A stretch of 31,465 bases of DNA from an uncultured Erysipelotrichaceae bacterium (GCA_910588075.1 CAJUOS010000025.1:1-31465); one strand, 5' to 3'. Shown: positions 1-6,475, numbered from the stretch's first letter. The notes: generated by a model from the sequence alone, not told the origin. Program-made: numbers and translations.

Positions 1-90
1 ATTCCCCCTGATATTTTATAGCGACCTTCTAGGCTCACAATATTTTAATATACCTTATAATTAATAATAGTCTTTAATCTTCCTATCTTT
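1..90. other. Window edge downstream of nfnB, no gene seen
   Basis: This short AT-rich stretch lies downstream of the leftward nfnB gene and runs to the window edge. I see no convincing hairpin with a T-tract and no open frame with a ribosome binding site. The motif TATAGCGACC at about 17-26 loosely resembles part of the hairpin at 11587-11625, but the match is too weak to call a repeat family. Confidence 0.3.
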
Positions 91-1479
91 TTATTTATTC
101 ATTAAAGCTTCATCAATGGCTTGAGCTGCTTTTTTACCTGCGCCCATAGCTAAAATAACTGTTGCTGCTCCTGTTACAACATCTCCACCAGCATAAACTC
201 CATCTTTTGATGTTTTCATTGTTTCTTCATCAACAATAATACCACCCCATCTTTGTGTGTCTAATCCAGGTGTTGTCTGTCTAATTAATGGATTTGGACT
301 TTGACCAATAGAGACAATAACTGTACCTGTTTCAATAACAAAGTTTGAATCCTCTTTCACAACAGGTCTTCTTCTTCCACTTTCATCTGGTTCACCTAAT
401 TCCATTTCCACACATTCCATAGATTGAACCCAGCCATTTTCTCCTTCTATTTTTACTGGATTTGTTAACAACTTGAAAATAATACCTTCTTCTTTAGCAT
501 GATGAACTTCTTCTGCTCGTGCAGGAACTTCTTCTGCCCCTCTACGATAAACAATATAAACCTTTTTTGCTCCTAAACGTTTTGCAGTTCTTGCAGCATC
601 CATAGCAACATTCCCTGCCCCAATAACACAAACTGTATCAGTTATCTTAACAGGTGTAGGATGATTTGGGAATTCATACCCTTTCATTAAATTCACACGA
701 GTTAAAAATTCATTGGCTGCATATACACCATTTAAATTTTCACCTGGAATTCCTTGAAAACGTGGTAAACCTGCACCACTTCCTACAAATATTGCTTCAT
801 AACCTTGTTCTTGTAATTCATCAATTGTTATTGATCTTCCAACAACAACATTTGTTTCAAATTTAACACCTAATTCAGCAACTCCATCTACTTCTTGTTG
901 AACCAAACTCTTTGGCAAACGGAATTCTGGTATACCATATGATAAAACACCACCCGTTTTGTGTAATGCTTCATAAACAGTAACATCATAACCCTTTTTA
1001 GCAAGTTCTCCAGCACAAGTAATACCTGCTGGTCCACTTCCCACTACTGCAACTTTCTTTCCATTTTTTGCAATCTGAACAGTTTTCTTTTGCCCATGTT
1101 CTGTATGATAATCAGCAACAAACCTTTCTAAACGTCCAATCCCCACTGATTCACCTTTTATCCCACGCACACATTTTCCTTCACATTGATTTTCTTGTGG
1201 ACAAACACGACCACAAATAGCTGGTAAAGCATTTTCACTTGTTATGATTTCATATGCTTTCTCAAAATTCCCTTCTGCAACCTCTGAAATAAAAGCAGGT
1301 ATAGGAACACCTACTGGACAGCCTTGTGTACATGGTTTATGTTTACAATTTAAGCAACGAGTTGCCTCCTCCATAGCTTGTTCTTTTGTATATCCTAAAG
1401 ACACTTCTTCAAAATTCTTATTTCTCACATTTGGATCTTGCTCAGGCATTTTCACCTTTTCTAATGACATATTTGGCAT
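91..1479 (-). CDS. nfnB: NADH-dependent ferredoxin:NADP+ oxidoreductase, large subunit (NfnB / GltD-like)
   Basis: 462-residue flavoprotein of the glutamate synthase small-subunit/NfnB family. Near the N-terminus are cysteine clusters CLNCKHKPC and CGRVCPQ with further Cys residues, the ligands for two [4Fe-4S] clusters. They are followed by GSGPAG and later GAGNVAMD, the FAD- and NADPH-binding Rossmann motifs. Length and order match NfnB. The ATG shares one base with the stop of the upstream gene (TAATG), and a GGGAGG ribosome site lies inside that gene, so the two are translationally coupled. Beside an NfnA-like gene, NfnB is far more likely than a glutamate synthase subunit, since no gltB is present. 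Known role of the pair: electron-bifurcating exchange between NADH, reduced ferredoxin and NADPH in anaerobes. It acts in the cytoplasm. Confidence 0.9.
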   Translation of the reverse strand: MPNMSLEKVKMPEQDPNVRNKNFEEVSLGYTKEQAMEEATRCLNCKHKPCTQGCPVGVPIPAFISEVAEGNFEKAYEIITSENALPAICGRVCPQENQCEGKCVRGIKGESVGIGRLERFVADYHTEHGQKKTVQIAKNGKKVAVVGSGPAGITCAGELAKKGYDVTVYEALHKTGGVLSYGIPEFRLPKSLVQQEVDGVAELGVKFETNVVVGRSITIDELQEQGYEAIFVGSGAGLPRFQGIPGENLNGVYAANEFLTRVNLMKGYEFPNHPTPVKITDTVCVIGAGNVAMDAARTAKRLGAKKVYIVYRRGAEEVPARAEEVHHAKEEGIIFKLLTNPVKIEGENGWVQSMECVEMELGEPDESGRRRPVVKEDSNFVIETGTVIVSIGQSPNPLIRQTTPGLDTQRWGGIIVDEETMKTSKDGVYAGGDVVTGAATVILAMGAGKKAAQAIDEALMNK

Positions 1480-2327
1480 TATTTTGCACCTCCCATTAAA
1501 TTACACATACGATTAGCATTTTCATTAACTTGATGCTCCTCTTCAATGAACATTTTTTGACGTGCAATCAATTCATCAAAATCAACTTGTAATCCATCAA
1601 AGTCAGGACCATCAACACATGCAAACTTAATTTTTCCATCAACACTAACACGACAACATCCACACATTCCAGTTCCATCAATCATAATCGGATTTAATGA
1701 TACAGATGTTTTTATATTTAATGGTTTAGTAACCCCAACAACTGCCTTCATCATTGGTACAGGCCCAATAGCAATAACTTCATCAATATTCTCTCCATTT
1801 TCTATTAATTGACTCAATTTATTTGTAACGAACCCTTTTTCTCCTAATGATCCATCATCAGTTGTAATATATACATTTTTACAAAACTTTCTAAATTCTT
1901 CTGCCATTAATACATATTGTGCTTCTCTTCCACCAATAATAACATCAACATCAACACCCATTTCTGCCAAAGCTCTTAATTGTGGATATAAAGGTGCACT
2001 TCCAACCCCACCTGCAACTCCAACAACATGTTGAGATTGATGTAATACAGTTGGTGCTCCTAAAGGACCAACAAAATCAGTTAATTCATCACCTTCATTT
2101 AATTGGGCAAGTTCTTTTGTTGAATACCCTACAATCTGATAAATAATTGTAATTGTTTCTTTTTCCCTATCATAATCTGCAATTGTCAATGGAATTCTTT
2201 CTCCATCCTCACCAACACGAAGAATAATAAATTGTCCTGGCTCACATTTTCTAGCTACATAAGGAGCATGAATTTCCATGAGTTCAACTACATCGTTCAA
2301 TACCTCTTTACGTAAAATTTTATACAT
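1479..2327 (-). CDS. nfnA: NADH-dependent ferredoxin:NADP+ oxidoreductase, small subunit (NfnA)
   Basis: 282-residue ferredoxin-NADP reductase-like subunit related to PyrK/HydG-type diaphorases. An N-terminal FAD-binding beta-barrel (RVGEDGERIPLTIADYD region) precedes a nucleotide-binding domain with GVAGGVGSAPLYPQ. The C-terminal segment MCGCCRVSVDG...FACVDGPDFDG supplies the cysteines for the [2Fe-2S] cluster. Length fits NfnA. The ATG at 2327 has an AGGAGGG ribosome site eight bases upstream. It is first in a two-gene operon with nfnB. A PyrK-like subunit of dihydroorotate dehydrogenase is the main alternative, but the NfnB neighbour and one-base overlap argue for NfnA. Family assignment is from motifs; physiological direction of electron flow cannot be read from sequence. 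Confidence 0.88.
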   Translation of the reverse strand: MYKILRKEVLNDVVELMEIHAPYVARKCEPGQFIILRVGEDGERIPLTIADYDREKETITIIYQIVGYSTKELAQLNEGDELTDFVGPLGAPTVLHQSQHVVGVAGGVGSAPLYPQLRALAEMGVDVDVIIGGREAQYVLMAEEFRKFCKNVYITTDDGSLGEKGFVTNKLSQLIENGENIDEVIAIGPVPMMKAVVGVTKPLNIKTSVSLNPIMIDGTGMCGCCRVSVDGKIKFACVDGPDFDGLQVDFDELIARQKMFIEEEHQVNENANRMCNLMGGAK

Positions 2328-2400
2328 AACAGATTCCCTCCTCTATCTCATTTCAATCATATATTTCATGATAATCACGCATTAACAAGAAATTTAAAAA

Positions 2401-2429
2401 ATTATATCATAATAACAATTTTTTTACAA
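2401..2429 (-). promoter_or_regulatory. sigma-A promoter for nfnAB
   Basis: Read leftward, TTGTAA (2429-2424) and TATAAT (2406-2401) are separated by exactly 17 bp. Transcription would start near 2394, giving a leader of about 67 nt before the nfnA ATG. No clear operator is seen beside it. Confidence 0.6.
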
Positions 2430-2469
2430 CTGTCATTAAAATAACTCTGTGTATTTTTACGAACATTTA

Positions 2470-2509
2470 TGAGAACATTCTTGACCGAGTTCTCAATAAT
2501 CGATATGAT
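2470..2509 (+). promoter_or_regulatory. Promoter with overlapping inverted repeat before the HAD phosphatase gene
   Basis: TTGACC (2481-2486) and TATGAT (2504-2509) are spaced by 17 bp. The inverted repeat TGAGAAC (2470-2476) / GTTCTCA (2489-2495), seven-base arms with a 12-base gap, brackets the -35 box and is a candidate repressor site. The predicted start near 2516 leaves only about 13 nt of leader, which contains the AAGGAGA ribosome site. The regulator is unknown. Confidence 0.55.
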
Positions 2510-2528
2510 AAAGAAAAAGGAGAATTTT

Positions 2529-3317
2529 ATGGATAAAAGAATTATATTTTTTGACATAGATGGAACATTATTAGATGAAGAAACATCAACTGTTCCTTTA
2601 TCAACTATTACAGCTATCCATCAAGCTAGAGACAATGGACATATATGTATTATTAATACAGGTAGACCTATTTCAACTATTGATCAAAAAGTAAAGGATA
2701 TTGGTTTTGATGGATATATTTGTGGATGTGGAACTTATATAGAATATCATCATCAAACAATTTTTCATACAGAATTACCTTATCAACTTCGAAAAGATCT
2801 CATTCAAATGATTTTTGAATGTAAAGTAGAAGCTGTTTTAGAAGGTAAGAATGGTGTTTATTTTTTATCAGAAAATCACAACCAATTCATTAATTATTTT
2901 AAACAAAAGTATATTGAAGAAGGATTTCAGGTAAGTACATTCCACCCAGGAGATATTGTTACGTTTGATAAATTTACAGTGTGGTATGATGAAAAAGCTG
3001 ATATCAAACGTTTTAAAGCATTTCTCAATCCTTATTTTGAAATTATTCAAAGAGATATTGACTTTATAGAAGTCGTTCCCAAAAATCACTCTAAAGCATC
3101 AGGTATTCAAACATTAATAGAGCATTTACATATGTCATTAGAACAAACAATAAGTATTGGTGATTCTACAAATGATCTCTCTATGTTATCTTATACAAAA
3201 GAATCCATCGCAATGGGAAATAGTAACCCTCTTCTTTTTGATAATGTTACATATTGTACAAAACATACTAAAGAAGATGGTATTGAACATGCTTTAAAAC
3301 ATTTTCACATCATATAA
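2529..3317 (+). CDS. Cof-type HAD-superfamily phosphatase
   Basis: 262-residue Cof/YidA-type HAD hydrolase. Motif I is FFDIDGTLLDE near the N-terminus (nucleophile Asp), motif II INTGRP, and motif IV SIGDSTNDLSM (Mg2+-binding Asp pair), with a C2-type cap between. Such enzymes dephosphorylate sugar phosphates, flavin or pyridoxal phosphates in the cytoplasm; the substrate cannot be told from sequence. I chose the ATG at 2529, with AAGGAGA just upstream, over an in-frame ATG at 2469 because the promoter boxes lie between the two. The stop codon sits 13 bp before attL, and the original terminator of this gene was split by the integrated element. Confidence 0.85.
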   Translation: MDKRIIFFDIDGTLLDEETSTVPLSTITAIHQARDNGHICIINTGRPISTIDQKVKDIGFDGYICGCGTYIEYHHQTIFHTELPYQLRKDLIQMIFECKVEAVLEGKNGVYFLSENHNQFINYFKQKYIEEGFQVSTFHPGDIVTFDKFTVWYDEKADIKRFKAFLNPYFEIIQRDIDFIEVVPKNHSKASGIQTLIEHLHMSLEQTISIGDSTNDLSMLSYTKESIAMGNSNPLLFDNVTYCTKHTKEDGIEHALKHFHII

Positions 3318-3329
3318 ATGAAATCACAA

Positions 3330-3346
3330 AAAAAGAACGTGGGGAA
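3330..3346. repeat. attL core (17-bp direct repeat)
   Basis: AAAAAGAACGTGGGGAA lies 13 bp after the HAD stop codon and is identical to 11556-11572. Only the left arm and loop of the terminator hairpin remain here; beyond the repeat the sequence diverges, so the hairpin is destroyed on this side. Confidence 0.85.
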
Positions 3347-3416
3347 TGTAAAGACAATACATTTTCATATATTGTTACGTGCTTATATGTGTTATTGTAT
3401 AACAAGATTAAAGGAA

Positions 3417-3455
3417 GTATATGAGTTTAGTAATCATATACACCTTTTTATTTTG
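3417..3455 (+). terminator. Rightward terminator just inside the left end of the element
   Basis: Perfect 8-bp stem GTATATGA (3417-3424) / TCATATAC (3434-3441) with a 9-nt loop, followed by ACCTTTTTATTTTG. It reads in the direction of the HAD gene, whose native terminator was split by integration, so it may act as a replacement. The stem is AT-rich, so strength is uncertain. Confidence 0.45.
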
Positions 3456-3461
3456 TTCTCT

Positions 3462-3483
3462 TTTTGTGGGAAAACTGTGGGGG
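3462..3483. repeat. Left-arm TGTGGG repeats, candidate integrase arm sites
   Basis: TTTTGTGGGAAAA (3462-3474) is followed by TGTGGGGG (3476-3483), two direct copies of TGTGGG 14 bp apart. The same 13-bp word TTTTGTGGGAAAA recurs at the right end (11473-11485), also paired with a TGTGGGG. Lambda- and Tn916-type integrases use short arm-type repeats on both sides of the core. Confidence 0.4.
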
Positions 3484-3493
3484 TTAGAAAGAT

Positions 3494-3886
3494 TTATTTC
3501 TTATTATTTAGATTCTCATCAATGAATTTTTCAAGTGCTTGTATTTCAAATCTCTTGATAGTTGTTATACTGCACCTCATAGCTTCAGCTATTTCTTTTA
3601 AACTAAGACCATCAATATATCTATACCATAAAACGAGTCTATATTTACCATTAAAATGCTTATCAATAAAATGGCTGATTTTGGCCATATTTTTCTTTAT
3701 ATCATTTATTTTACTTATATAACTGATGTTCATGTCTTTTTTATTATTACTTGTCCTAACTGTATCATATGAAATGCTTTTTAAATTCCTTTGCTTGTTA
3801 TCGTAATATAACAACTCATCTTCAAGTTTTTTATACTGTTTAAGTCTGTCTTGTATATACTGTATTTGTCTTTGCTTCTTATTCAT
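3494..3886 (-). CDS. ArpU/RinA-like phage transcriptional regulator (sigma-70 region 4-type HTH)
   Basis: 130 residues. The N-terminal half is helical and charged. The C-terminal part, YRYIDGLSLKEIAEAMRCSITTIKRFEIQALEKF, is a sigma-region-4-like helix-turn-helix typical of ArpU/RinA/DUF1492-type phage proteins, which activate late or packaging operons. The start has a GGAGG site seven bases upstream. The gene is last before attL and lies behind a strong leftward terminator (3905-3934), so its transcription needs readthrough or antitermination. In satellites, a late-activator-like gene near the end opposite to int is a known arrangement. Family assignment is by pattern only; target promoters were not identified. 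Confidence 0.65.
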   Translation of the reverse strand: MNKKQRQIQYIQDRLKQYKKLEDELLYYDNKQRNLKSISYDTVRTSNNKKDMNISYISKINDIKKNMAKISHFIDKHFNGKYRLVLWYRYIDGLSLKEIAEAMRCSITTIKRFEIQALEKFIDENLNNKK

Positions 3887-3904
3887 TCTATACCTCCAGC
3901 TAGT

Positions 3905-3934
3905 AAAAAAAGAGGTGTTTCATTCACCCCTCTA
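3905..3934 (-). terminator. Leftward terminator between the 193-aa and ArpU-like genes
   Basis: On the minus strand GAGGGGTG pairs with CACCTC, a 9-bp stem including two G-U pairs, with loop AATGAAA and then TTTTTTT. It begins a few bases after the 193-aa stop codon and precedes the ribosome site of the next gene. The G-U pairs form only in the minus-strand RNA, which supports that direction. Confidence 0.75.
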
Positions 3935-3938
3935 TTCT

Positions 3939-4520
3939 TTATTCATAATAGGCCATATTATCATCAAGTCTTTTTTCAATAAAATCAATCATACCTACAA
4001 TAGTCAGCTTATCATCTGCATAATGATTTGCTATATATGTATGAATATTGTTTTCAATCTGTTTTAGATATTGTTCTGTCTTATCTTCCCTATATGTAAG
4101 TGGAGATAATTTGTTTCCACATTCTGTAATGGCTTTATTAATTCTTTTGACTGCTACACTATCAATTAAATAAGTCTGTCCTAAATTCTTCCATTCGTCA
4201 ACACTTATTGCATTGGCTTGTATTGAGGCAACTAATGAATTAATACCTGTTTGATAATTGACATTCTCTAACCTTTCTTTGATTGCTGTTGTAACAGCCT
4301 TCTCATGATCATTTAAAGCCATATGAAGAATGTCGAGCAACTCTTGACTTGTCTTATCCTTTAACTGTTTTATTTCATCCTGTGTCTTATTTCGAGCCTC
4401 TTTCTTATAATCATCAGTATATGCCTCACTGTTGATTATATTGTTTAGTTTTGTATTAATTGAATTTTCTTGTTCACTATATCTTTTTAAAATATTTAAA
4501 TAATTTGATTTTTTACTCAC
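3939..4520 (-). CDS. Hypothetical helical protein of the element's left module
   Basis: 193 residues, not recognised. The composition is highly charged and helix-forming, with long Lys/Glu/Asn-rich stretches in the first 85 residues and a C-terminal segment LTIVGMIDFIEKRLDDNMAYYE. There is no signal peptide, membrane segment, HTH or cysteine motif. The start is GTG with GAGGAT upstream; no nearer ATG fits. It is the largest gene of the left module and has its own candidate promoter (4688-4716) and its own terminator. Position beside a late-activator-like gene would suit a packaging or phage-interference role, but nothing in the sequence proves it. Small terminase was considered and not supported, as no N-terminal HTH is seen. 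Confidence 0.7.
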   Translation of the reverse strand: MSKKSNYLNILKRYSEQENSINTKLNNIINSEAYTDDYKKEARNKTQDEIKQLKDKTSQELLDILHMALNDHEKAVTTAIKERLENVNYQTGINSLVASIQANAISVDEWKNLGQTYLIDSVAVKRINKAITECGNKLSPLTYREDKTEQYLKQIENNIHTYIANHYADDKLTIVGMIDFIEKRLDDNMAYYE

Positions 4521-4687
4521 TTTTATTTATCCTCTCTTTCTCTTTCCTTGATAAACAAAAATGACACAGCAACAACAGACAGCAACTTTCTATAATTGCC
4601 GTGTTATTCCCATGTCATATATATGTATCAAATATATAACTTCCAAGAGAGTGATCCTTGGGGTACTTGTTTTATTTATCTATCTAT

Positions 4688-4716
4688 AGTATATCATTAT
4701 TTGTTACAATGCTCAA
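4688..4716 (-). promoter_or_regulatory. Candidate promoter for the 193-aa gene
   Basis: Leftward TTGAGC (4716-4711) and TATACT (4693-4688) with a 17-bp spacer. The start would be near 4681, leaving a leader of about 160 nt before the GTG. Confidence 0.45.
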
Positions 4717-4759
4717 TTCATTTCTACTTTACTTTTATTTTATTTTATCTATAATAGGT

Positions 4760-4784
4760 GTTGGGGAGGAGCGAACTCCCCAAC
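4760..4784. other. Strong GC-rich hairpin after the 34-aa gene
   Basis: Perfect 9-bp stem GTTGGGGAG / CTCCCCAAC with loop GAGCGAA. It sits 10 bp past the stop of the leftward 34-aa gene. Neither side has a proper T-tract, so it is either a weak terminator, an mRNA 3'-end stabiliser or a DNA/RNA structure of other use. Confidence 0.55.
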
Positions 4785-4793
4785 TTGTTAAAC

Positions 4794-4898
4794 TTAATCT
4801 TTATTGATTATGTTTACGAACTGTGTTAAGGCTTCTCCGTTGCTAGGTTTGAAGCCTTTTTGTTCACACCACATAAAGTATAAGTTTCTTAATTCCAT
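4794..4898 (-). CDS. Small 34-residue protein under a regulated promoter
   Basis: Short gene: start at 4898 (MELRNLYFMWCEQ...), ending FVNIINKD. GAGAGGTGA lies six bases before the ATG, and a perfect TTGACA-17-TATAAT promoter lies about 60 bp upstream with an operator inside its spacer, so this is the first product of the left module. It is a small, mildly charged protein with one Cys and one Trp, with no signal or membrane segment. Function unknown. Small first genes behind such switches are often antirepressors, excisionase-like factors or leader peptides; none of these can be chosen from sequence. Confidence 0.6.
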   Translation of the reverse strand: MELRNLYFMWCEQKGFKPSNGEALTQFVNIINKD

Positions 4899-4955
4899 TT
4901 GTTATCACCTCTCTTTCTGTAAGAGGAATTGTTTCTTCCTTTACCTTACATATAC

Positions 4956-5008
4956 ATTATATAACGTTTTTCGTTATATGTCAATATAAATATAACTTAT
5001 TCCGTTAT
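4956..5008 (-). promoter_or_regulatory. Consensus leftward promoter with embedded operator, plus second operator
   Basis: Leftward TTGACA (4984-4979) and TATAAT (4961-4956), spacer 17 bp: a perfect sigma-A promoter. The spacer is filled by the palindrome ATAACGTTTTTCGTTAT (4961-4977). A second copy, ATAACTTATTCCGTTAT (4992-5008), matches 13 of 17 positions and is centred 31 bp away, three helical turns. Both lie between the 34-aa gene and the regulator at 5063, the likely cognate repressor. Confidence 0.72.
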
Positions 5009-5016
5009 CTTTTTAA

Positions 5017-5045
5017 TTGATTTCATTATAAACATAGTATATAAT
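5017..5045 (+). promoter_or_regulatory. Promoter of the 5063 regulator gene
   Basis: TTGATT (5017-5022) and TATAAT (5040-5045), spacer 17 bp. The upstream operator copy (4992-5008) ends eight bases before the -35 box, placing it where a bound repressor could modulate its own synthesis. Confidence 0.6.
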
Positions 5046-5062
5046 GTTTATGAGGTGATAAC

Positions 5063-5296
5063 ATGGTTAAAGATAAAATTAAATCATTATTTAAAATGTT
5101 TGGAAAAACAAATCAAGATGGTGCTAACGCTTTGGATATGCCATACAATTCATTTACTAACAAATTGAATCAGCGTGGTTTTAAAACTGAAGAATTGATA
5201 TTGATAGCGAAAGAAACAAACACAAAACTAGCTTTTATTGACGAAAACAATAATCCTATTATTATTTTTGATGAGAATGACTTAAAGAAAGATTGA
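5063..5296 (+). CDS. Small HTH-type regulator of the element's left module
   Basis: 77 residues, ATG preceded by GAGGTGA. The segment GKTNQDGANALDMPYNSFTNKLNQRGFKTEELILIAKETNTKLAFID has the spacing of a compact XRE-like helix-turn-helix: NALDMPYNSFTNKLN would be the two recognition helices, followed by a short beta-strand tail. It is divergent from the 34-aa gene and flanked by two near-identical operators. I infer that it is a repressor/autoregulator separate from the CI-like protein at 9578. The HTH call is by pattern; the DNA target is inferred from position only. Confidence 0.62.
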   Translation: MVKDKIKSLFKMFGKTNQDGANALDMPYNSFTNKLNQRGFKTEELILIAKETNTKLAFIDENNNPIIIFDENDLKKD

Positions 5297-5350
5297 TCAT
5301 TTTCTCACTGTTAAGTTAAACAGTTTCTTATCTTCCTGGTCATATGAAAT

Positions 5351-5383
5351 GGTTGCAAAAAAAGTTGCACACAAAAGGTTGCA
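5351..5383 (+). repeat. Three GTTGCA direct repeats
   Basis: GGTTGCA (5351), AGTTGCA (5363) and GGTTGCA (5377) within 33 bp between the regulator gene and the operon terminator. The same hexamer forms the 9-bp repeats at 6924-6959. It could be a second set of replication-protein sites, but six-base matches in AT-rich DNA can arise by chance. Confidence 0.3.
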
Positions 5384-5385
5384 TT

Positions 5386-5412
5386 AAAAAGGCCACTTAA
5401 TCGTGGTCTTTT
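5386..5412 (-). terminator. Terminator of the replication operon (bidirectional)
   Basis: AAAAGGCCAC (5387-5396) pairs with GTGGTCTTTT (5403-5412), a 10-bp stem with one G-U and a 6-nt loop. Leftward it is followed by a T-run. It overlaps the last codons of the 49-aa gene. With A/T tracts on both sides it may also stop the rightward regulator transcript. Confidence 0.75.
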
Positions 5413-5546
5413 ATTGTTATATATGCTTTCTTAAATCTTCCCTCATTGTTCTTTGATTGCTTTATTTTACTTGCTTTATCTTGGAGTAATGAGAGGAACT
5501 TCTTAAACTCCTCATCATTTTCATATGATACTTTTATCTTAATCAT
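5397..5546 (-). CDS. Small 49-residue phage-type protein
   Basis: The frame runs MIKIKVSYENDEEFKKFLSL... to ITIKDHD, with AGGTGA six bases before the ATG. It starts 28 bp after the preceding gene and ends inside the operon terminator, so it is the last gene of the leftward replication operon. The pattern (beta strand, amphipathic helix, basic middle, beta strand RFKKAYITIK) resembles short conserved phage proteins of Bacillota whose role is unknown. It has no signal or membrane segment. Confidence 0.65.
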   Translation of the reverse strand: MIKIKVSYENDEEFKKFLSLLQDKASKIKQSKNNEGRFKKAYITIKDHD

Positions 5547-5573
5547 GTCAATCACCTATATATGTGAAAAACC

Positions 5574-5738
5574 TTAACATTTCTTAACCTTTTTACTCTT
5601 GAGGTTGCATTTAATATACTGATAAACCAACTTAAATACCTCCTTCACACCATCTTCAGGAGCATAACATACAAGATAATGATTTGTATTGGGTTTGTTA
5701 TAAACAAAACTTATAGGGGCTTTCTGTATCTTAATCAA
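5574..5738 (-). CDS. Small hypothetical protein, TTG start
   Basis: 54 residues starting at TTG 5738 (read LIKIQKAPISFVYNKP...), whose TTGA overlaps the TGA of the upstream 196-aa gene; GGGGTGGGA lies five bases before. A longer frame from a TTG at 5771 has no clear ribosome site. It is basic at the C-terminus (KCNLKSKKVKKC) with two cysteines. Not recognised. Coupled translation suggests it is made together with its upstream neighbour. Confidence 0.5.
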   Translation of the reverse strand: MIKIQKAPISFVYNKPNTNHYLVCYAPEDGVKEVFKLVYQYIKCNLKSKKVKKC

Positions 5739-6325
5739 AGTCCCACCCCTTTCTTTACTTCTTCCTCCCAATCTTTTAGATCATTTAATGTTTTAGGAAG
5801 TTGTCCATCATGGGCTTGTGCATATGATTTCATGTTATGAAAAGTTGCTAAGGCATTCCATTTGATTTTATCCCTTTCACATTCTCTACCTTTCATTTCT
5901 CCAAAATTGAACGCTAACATCATACACATATAAATATCATTAGTTTTAAAATATTTAGGTATGCTTCTAATAACTCTTATATAATTTAAATTTTCAGTAA
6001 ATGGTATAGCTGTTAATTCTTTTAGCCATTGATTTTGGCCACTGTAAATAGGATTGACTTTTTCACCTTTTTTAATGATGTCCTGTCTAGTATCTCTTTT
6101 ACCCATCATATAGCCATATGAAAAAACTAGTCTTGATAACCATAAAGTTGATAAAGTAAGTTGTGGTGTATTACAATATTCATCATTCAATAAATTGATT
6201 TCTTTCCAGTATGGAATCCATAATGATTCATTTTTCATAACCATTTGATAAGGTGATAAATTATCCTTATATTCATAATCAGGAAATAACTCTTGTAATC
6301 TTTCATTGAAATTATAATCATTCAT
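5735..6325 (-). CDS. Hypothetical protein of the element
   Basis: 196 residues, soluble, aromatic-rich (LWIPYWKEINLLNDEY; WLSRLVFSYGYMMGKRDTR; MCMMLAFNFGEMKGRECERDK). The last two blocks look like an internal repeat of the form FxxGxMxGxRxxRDxI(K), at about residues 68-84 and 135-150, suggesting two copies of one helical motif. No known catalytic motif is seen. The ATG at 6325 has GAGAGG only at a long spacing, so initiation may be weak. It follows the 111-aa gene after a 230-bp gap holding three hairpins and is coupled to the 54-aa gene downstream. Confidence 0.65.
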   Translation of the reverse strand: MNDYNFNERLQELFPDYEYKDNLSPYQMVMKNESLWIPYWKEINLLNDEYCNTPQLTLSTLWLSRLVFSYGYMMGKRDTRQDIIKKGEKVNPIYSGQNQWLKELTAIPFTENLNYIRVIRSIPKYFKTNDIYMCMMLAFNFGEMKGRECERDKIKWNALATFHNMKSYAQAHDGQLPKTLNDLKDWEEEVKKGVGL

Positions 6326-6357
6326 TTTTTTATATTCCTCTCTTTCATTCTTGAATT

Positions 6358-6475
6358 GAGAGTGTTACAATCCATATTGGTAGTATGGTGTAACATCCTC
6401 TCTATCGTTGATATAAAGCTATTGGCGTAGCTTATATCATGCTCTTTGTTATTGCCAGTAACAAGGAGCTTTTTA
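6358..6475. other. Three consecutive stem-loops in the intergenic gap
   Basis: Hairpin 1 (6358-6402): GAGAG, GTTACA and CCATA pair in order with CTCTC, TGTAAC and TATGG, with small bulges. Hairpin 2 (6410-6438): GATATAAAGCTA / TAGCTTATATC with one bulged A, loop TTGGCG. Hairpin 3 (6441-6469): 11-bp GCTCTTTGTTA / TAACAAGGAGC, followed on the plus strand by TTTTTATT, the form of an intrinsic terminator for a rightward transcript. All flanking genes run leftward. The rest of 6326-6558 holds no gene. Confidence 0.5.

Larger units (their letters stand above)
4561..4793. other. Non-coding leader region upstream of the 193-aa gene
   Basis: No gene seen. Read leftward it holds a candidate promoter (4716-4688), a strong GC-rich hairpin (4760-4784), the pair of GTTGCTGT direct repeats around 4566-4588, and an inverted pair ATGACA / TGTCAT (4561-4566 / 4614-4619). 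Some of these may shape the long leader of the 193-aa transcript. Confidence 0.4.

Noticed and set aside
3318..3722. 134-codon rightward frame starting right after the HAD stop
   Set aside because: It spans attL and lies opposite the ArpU-like gene, has no ribosome site, and its hydrophobic composition is that of a shadow frame.
3939..4520. Small terminase subunit in the left module
   Set aside because: No N-terminal helix-turn-helix or TerS-like oligomerisation pattern; left as hypothetical.
6326..6396. 24-codon leftward frame ending in ATGA overlap with the 196-aa gene
   Set aside because: GAGAGG abuts the ATG with no spacing, so initiation is implausible; the bases belong to hairpin 1.
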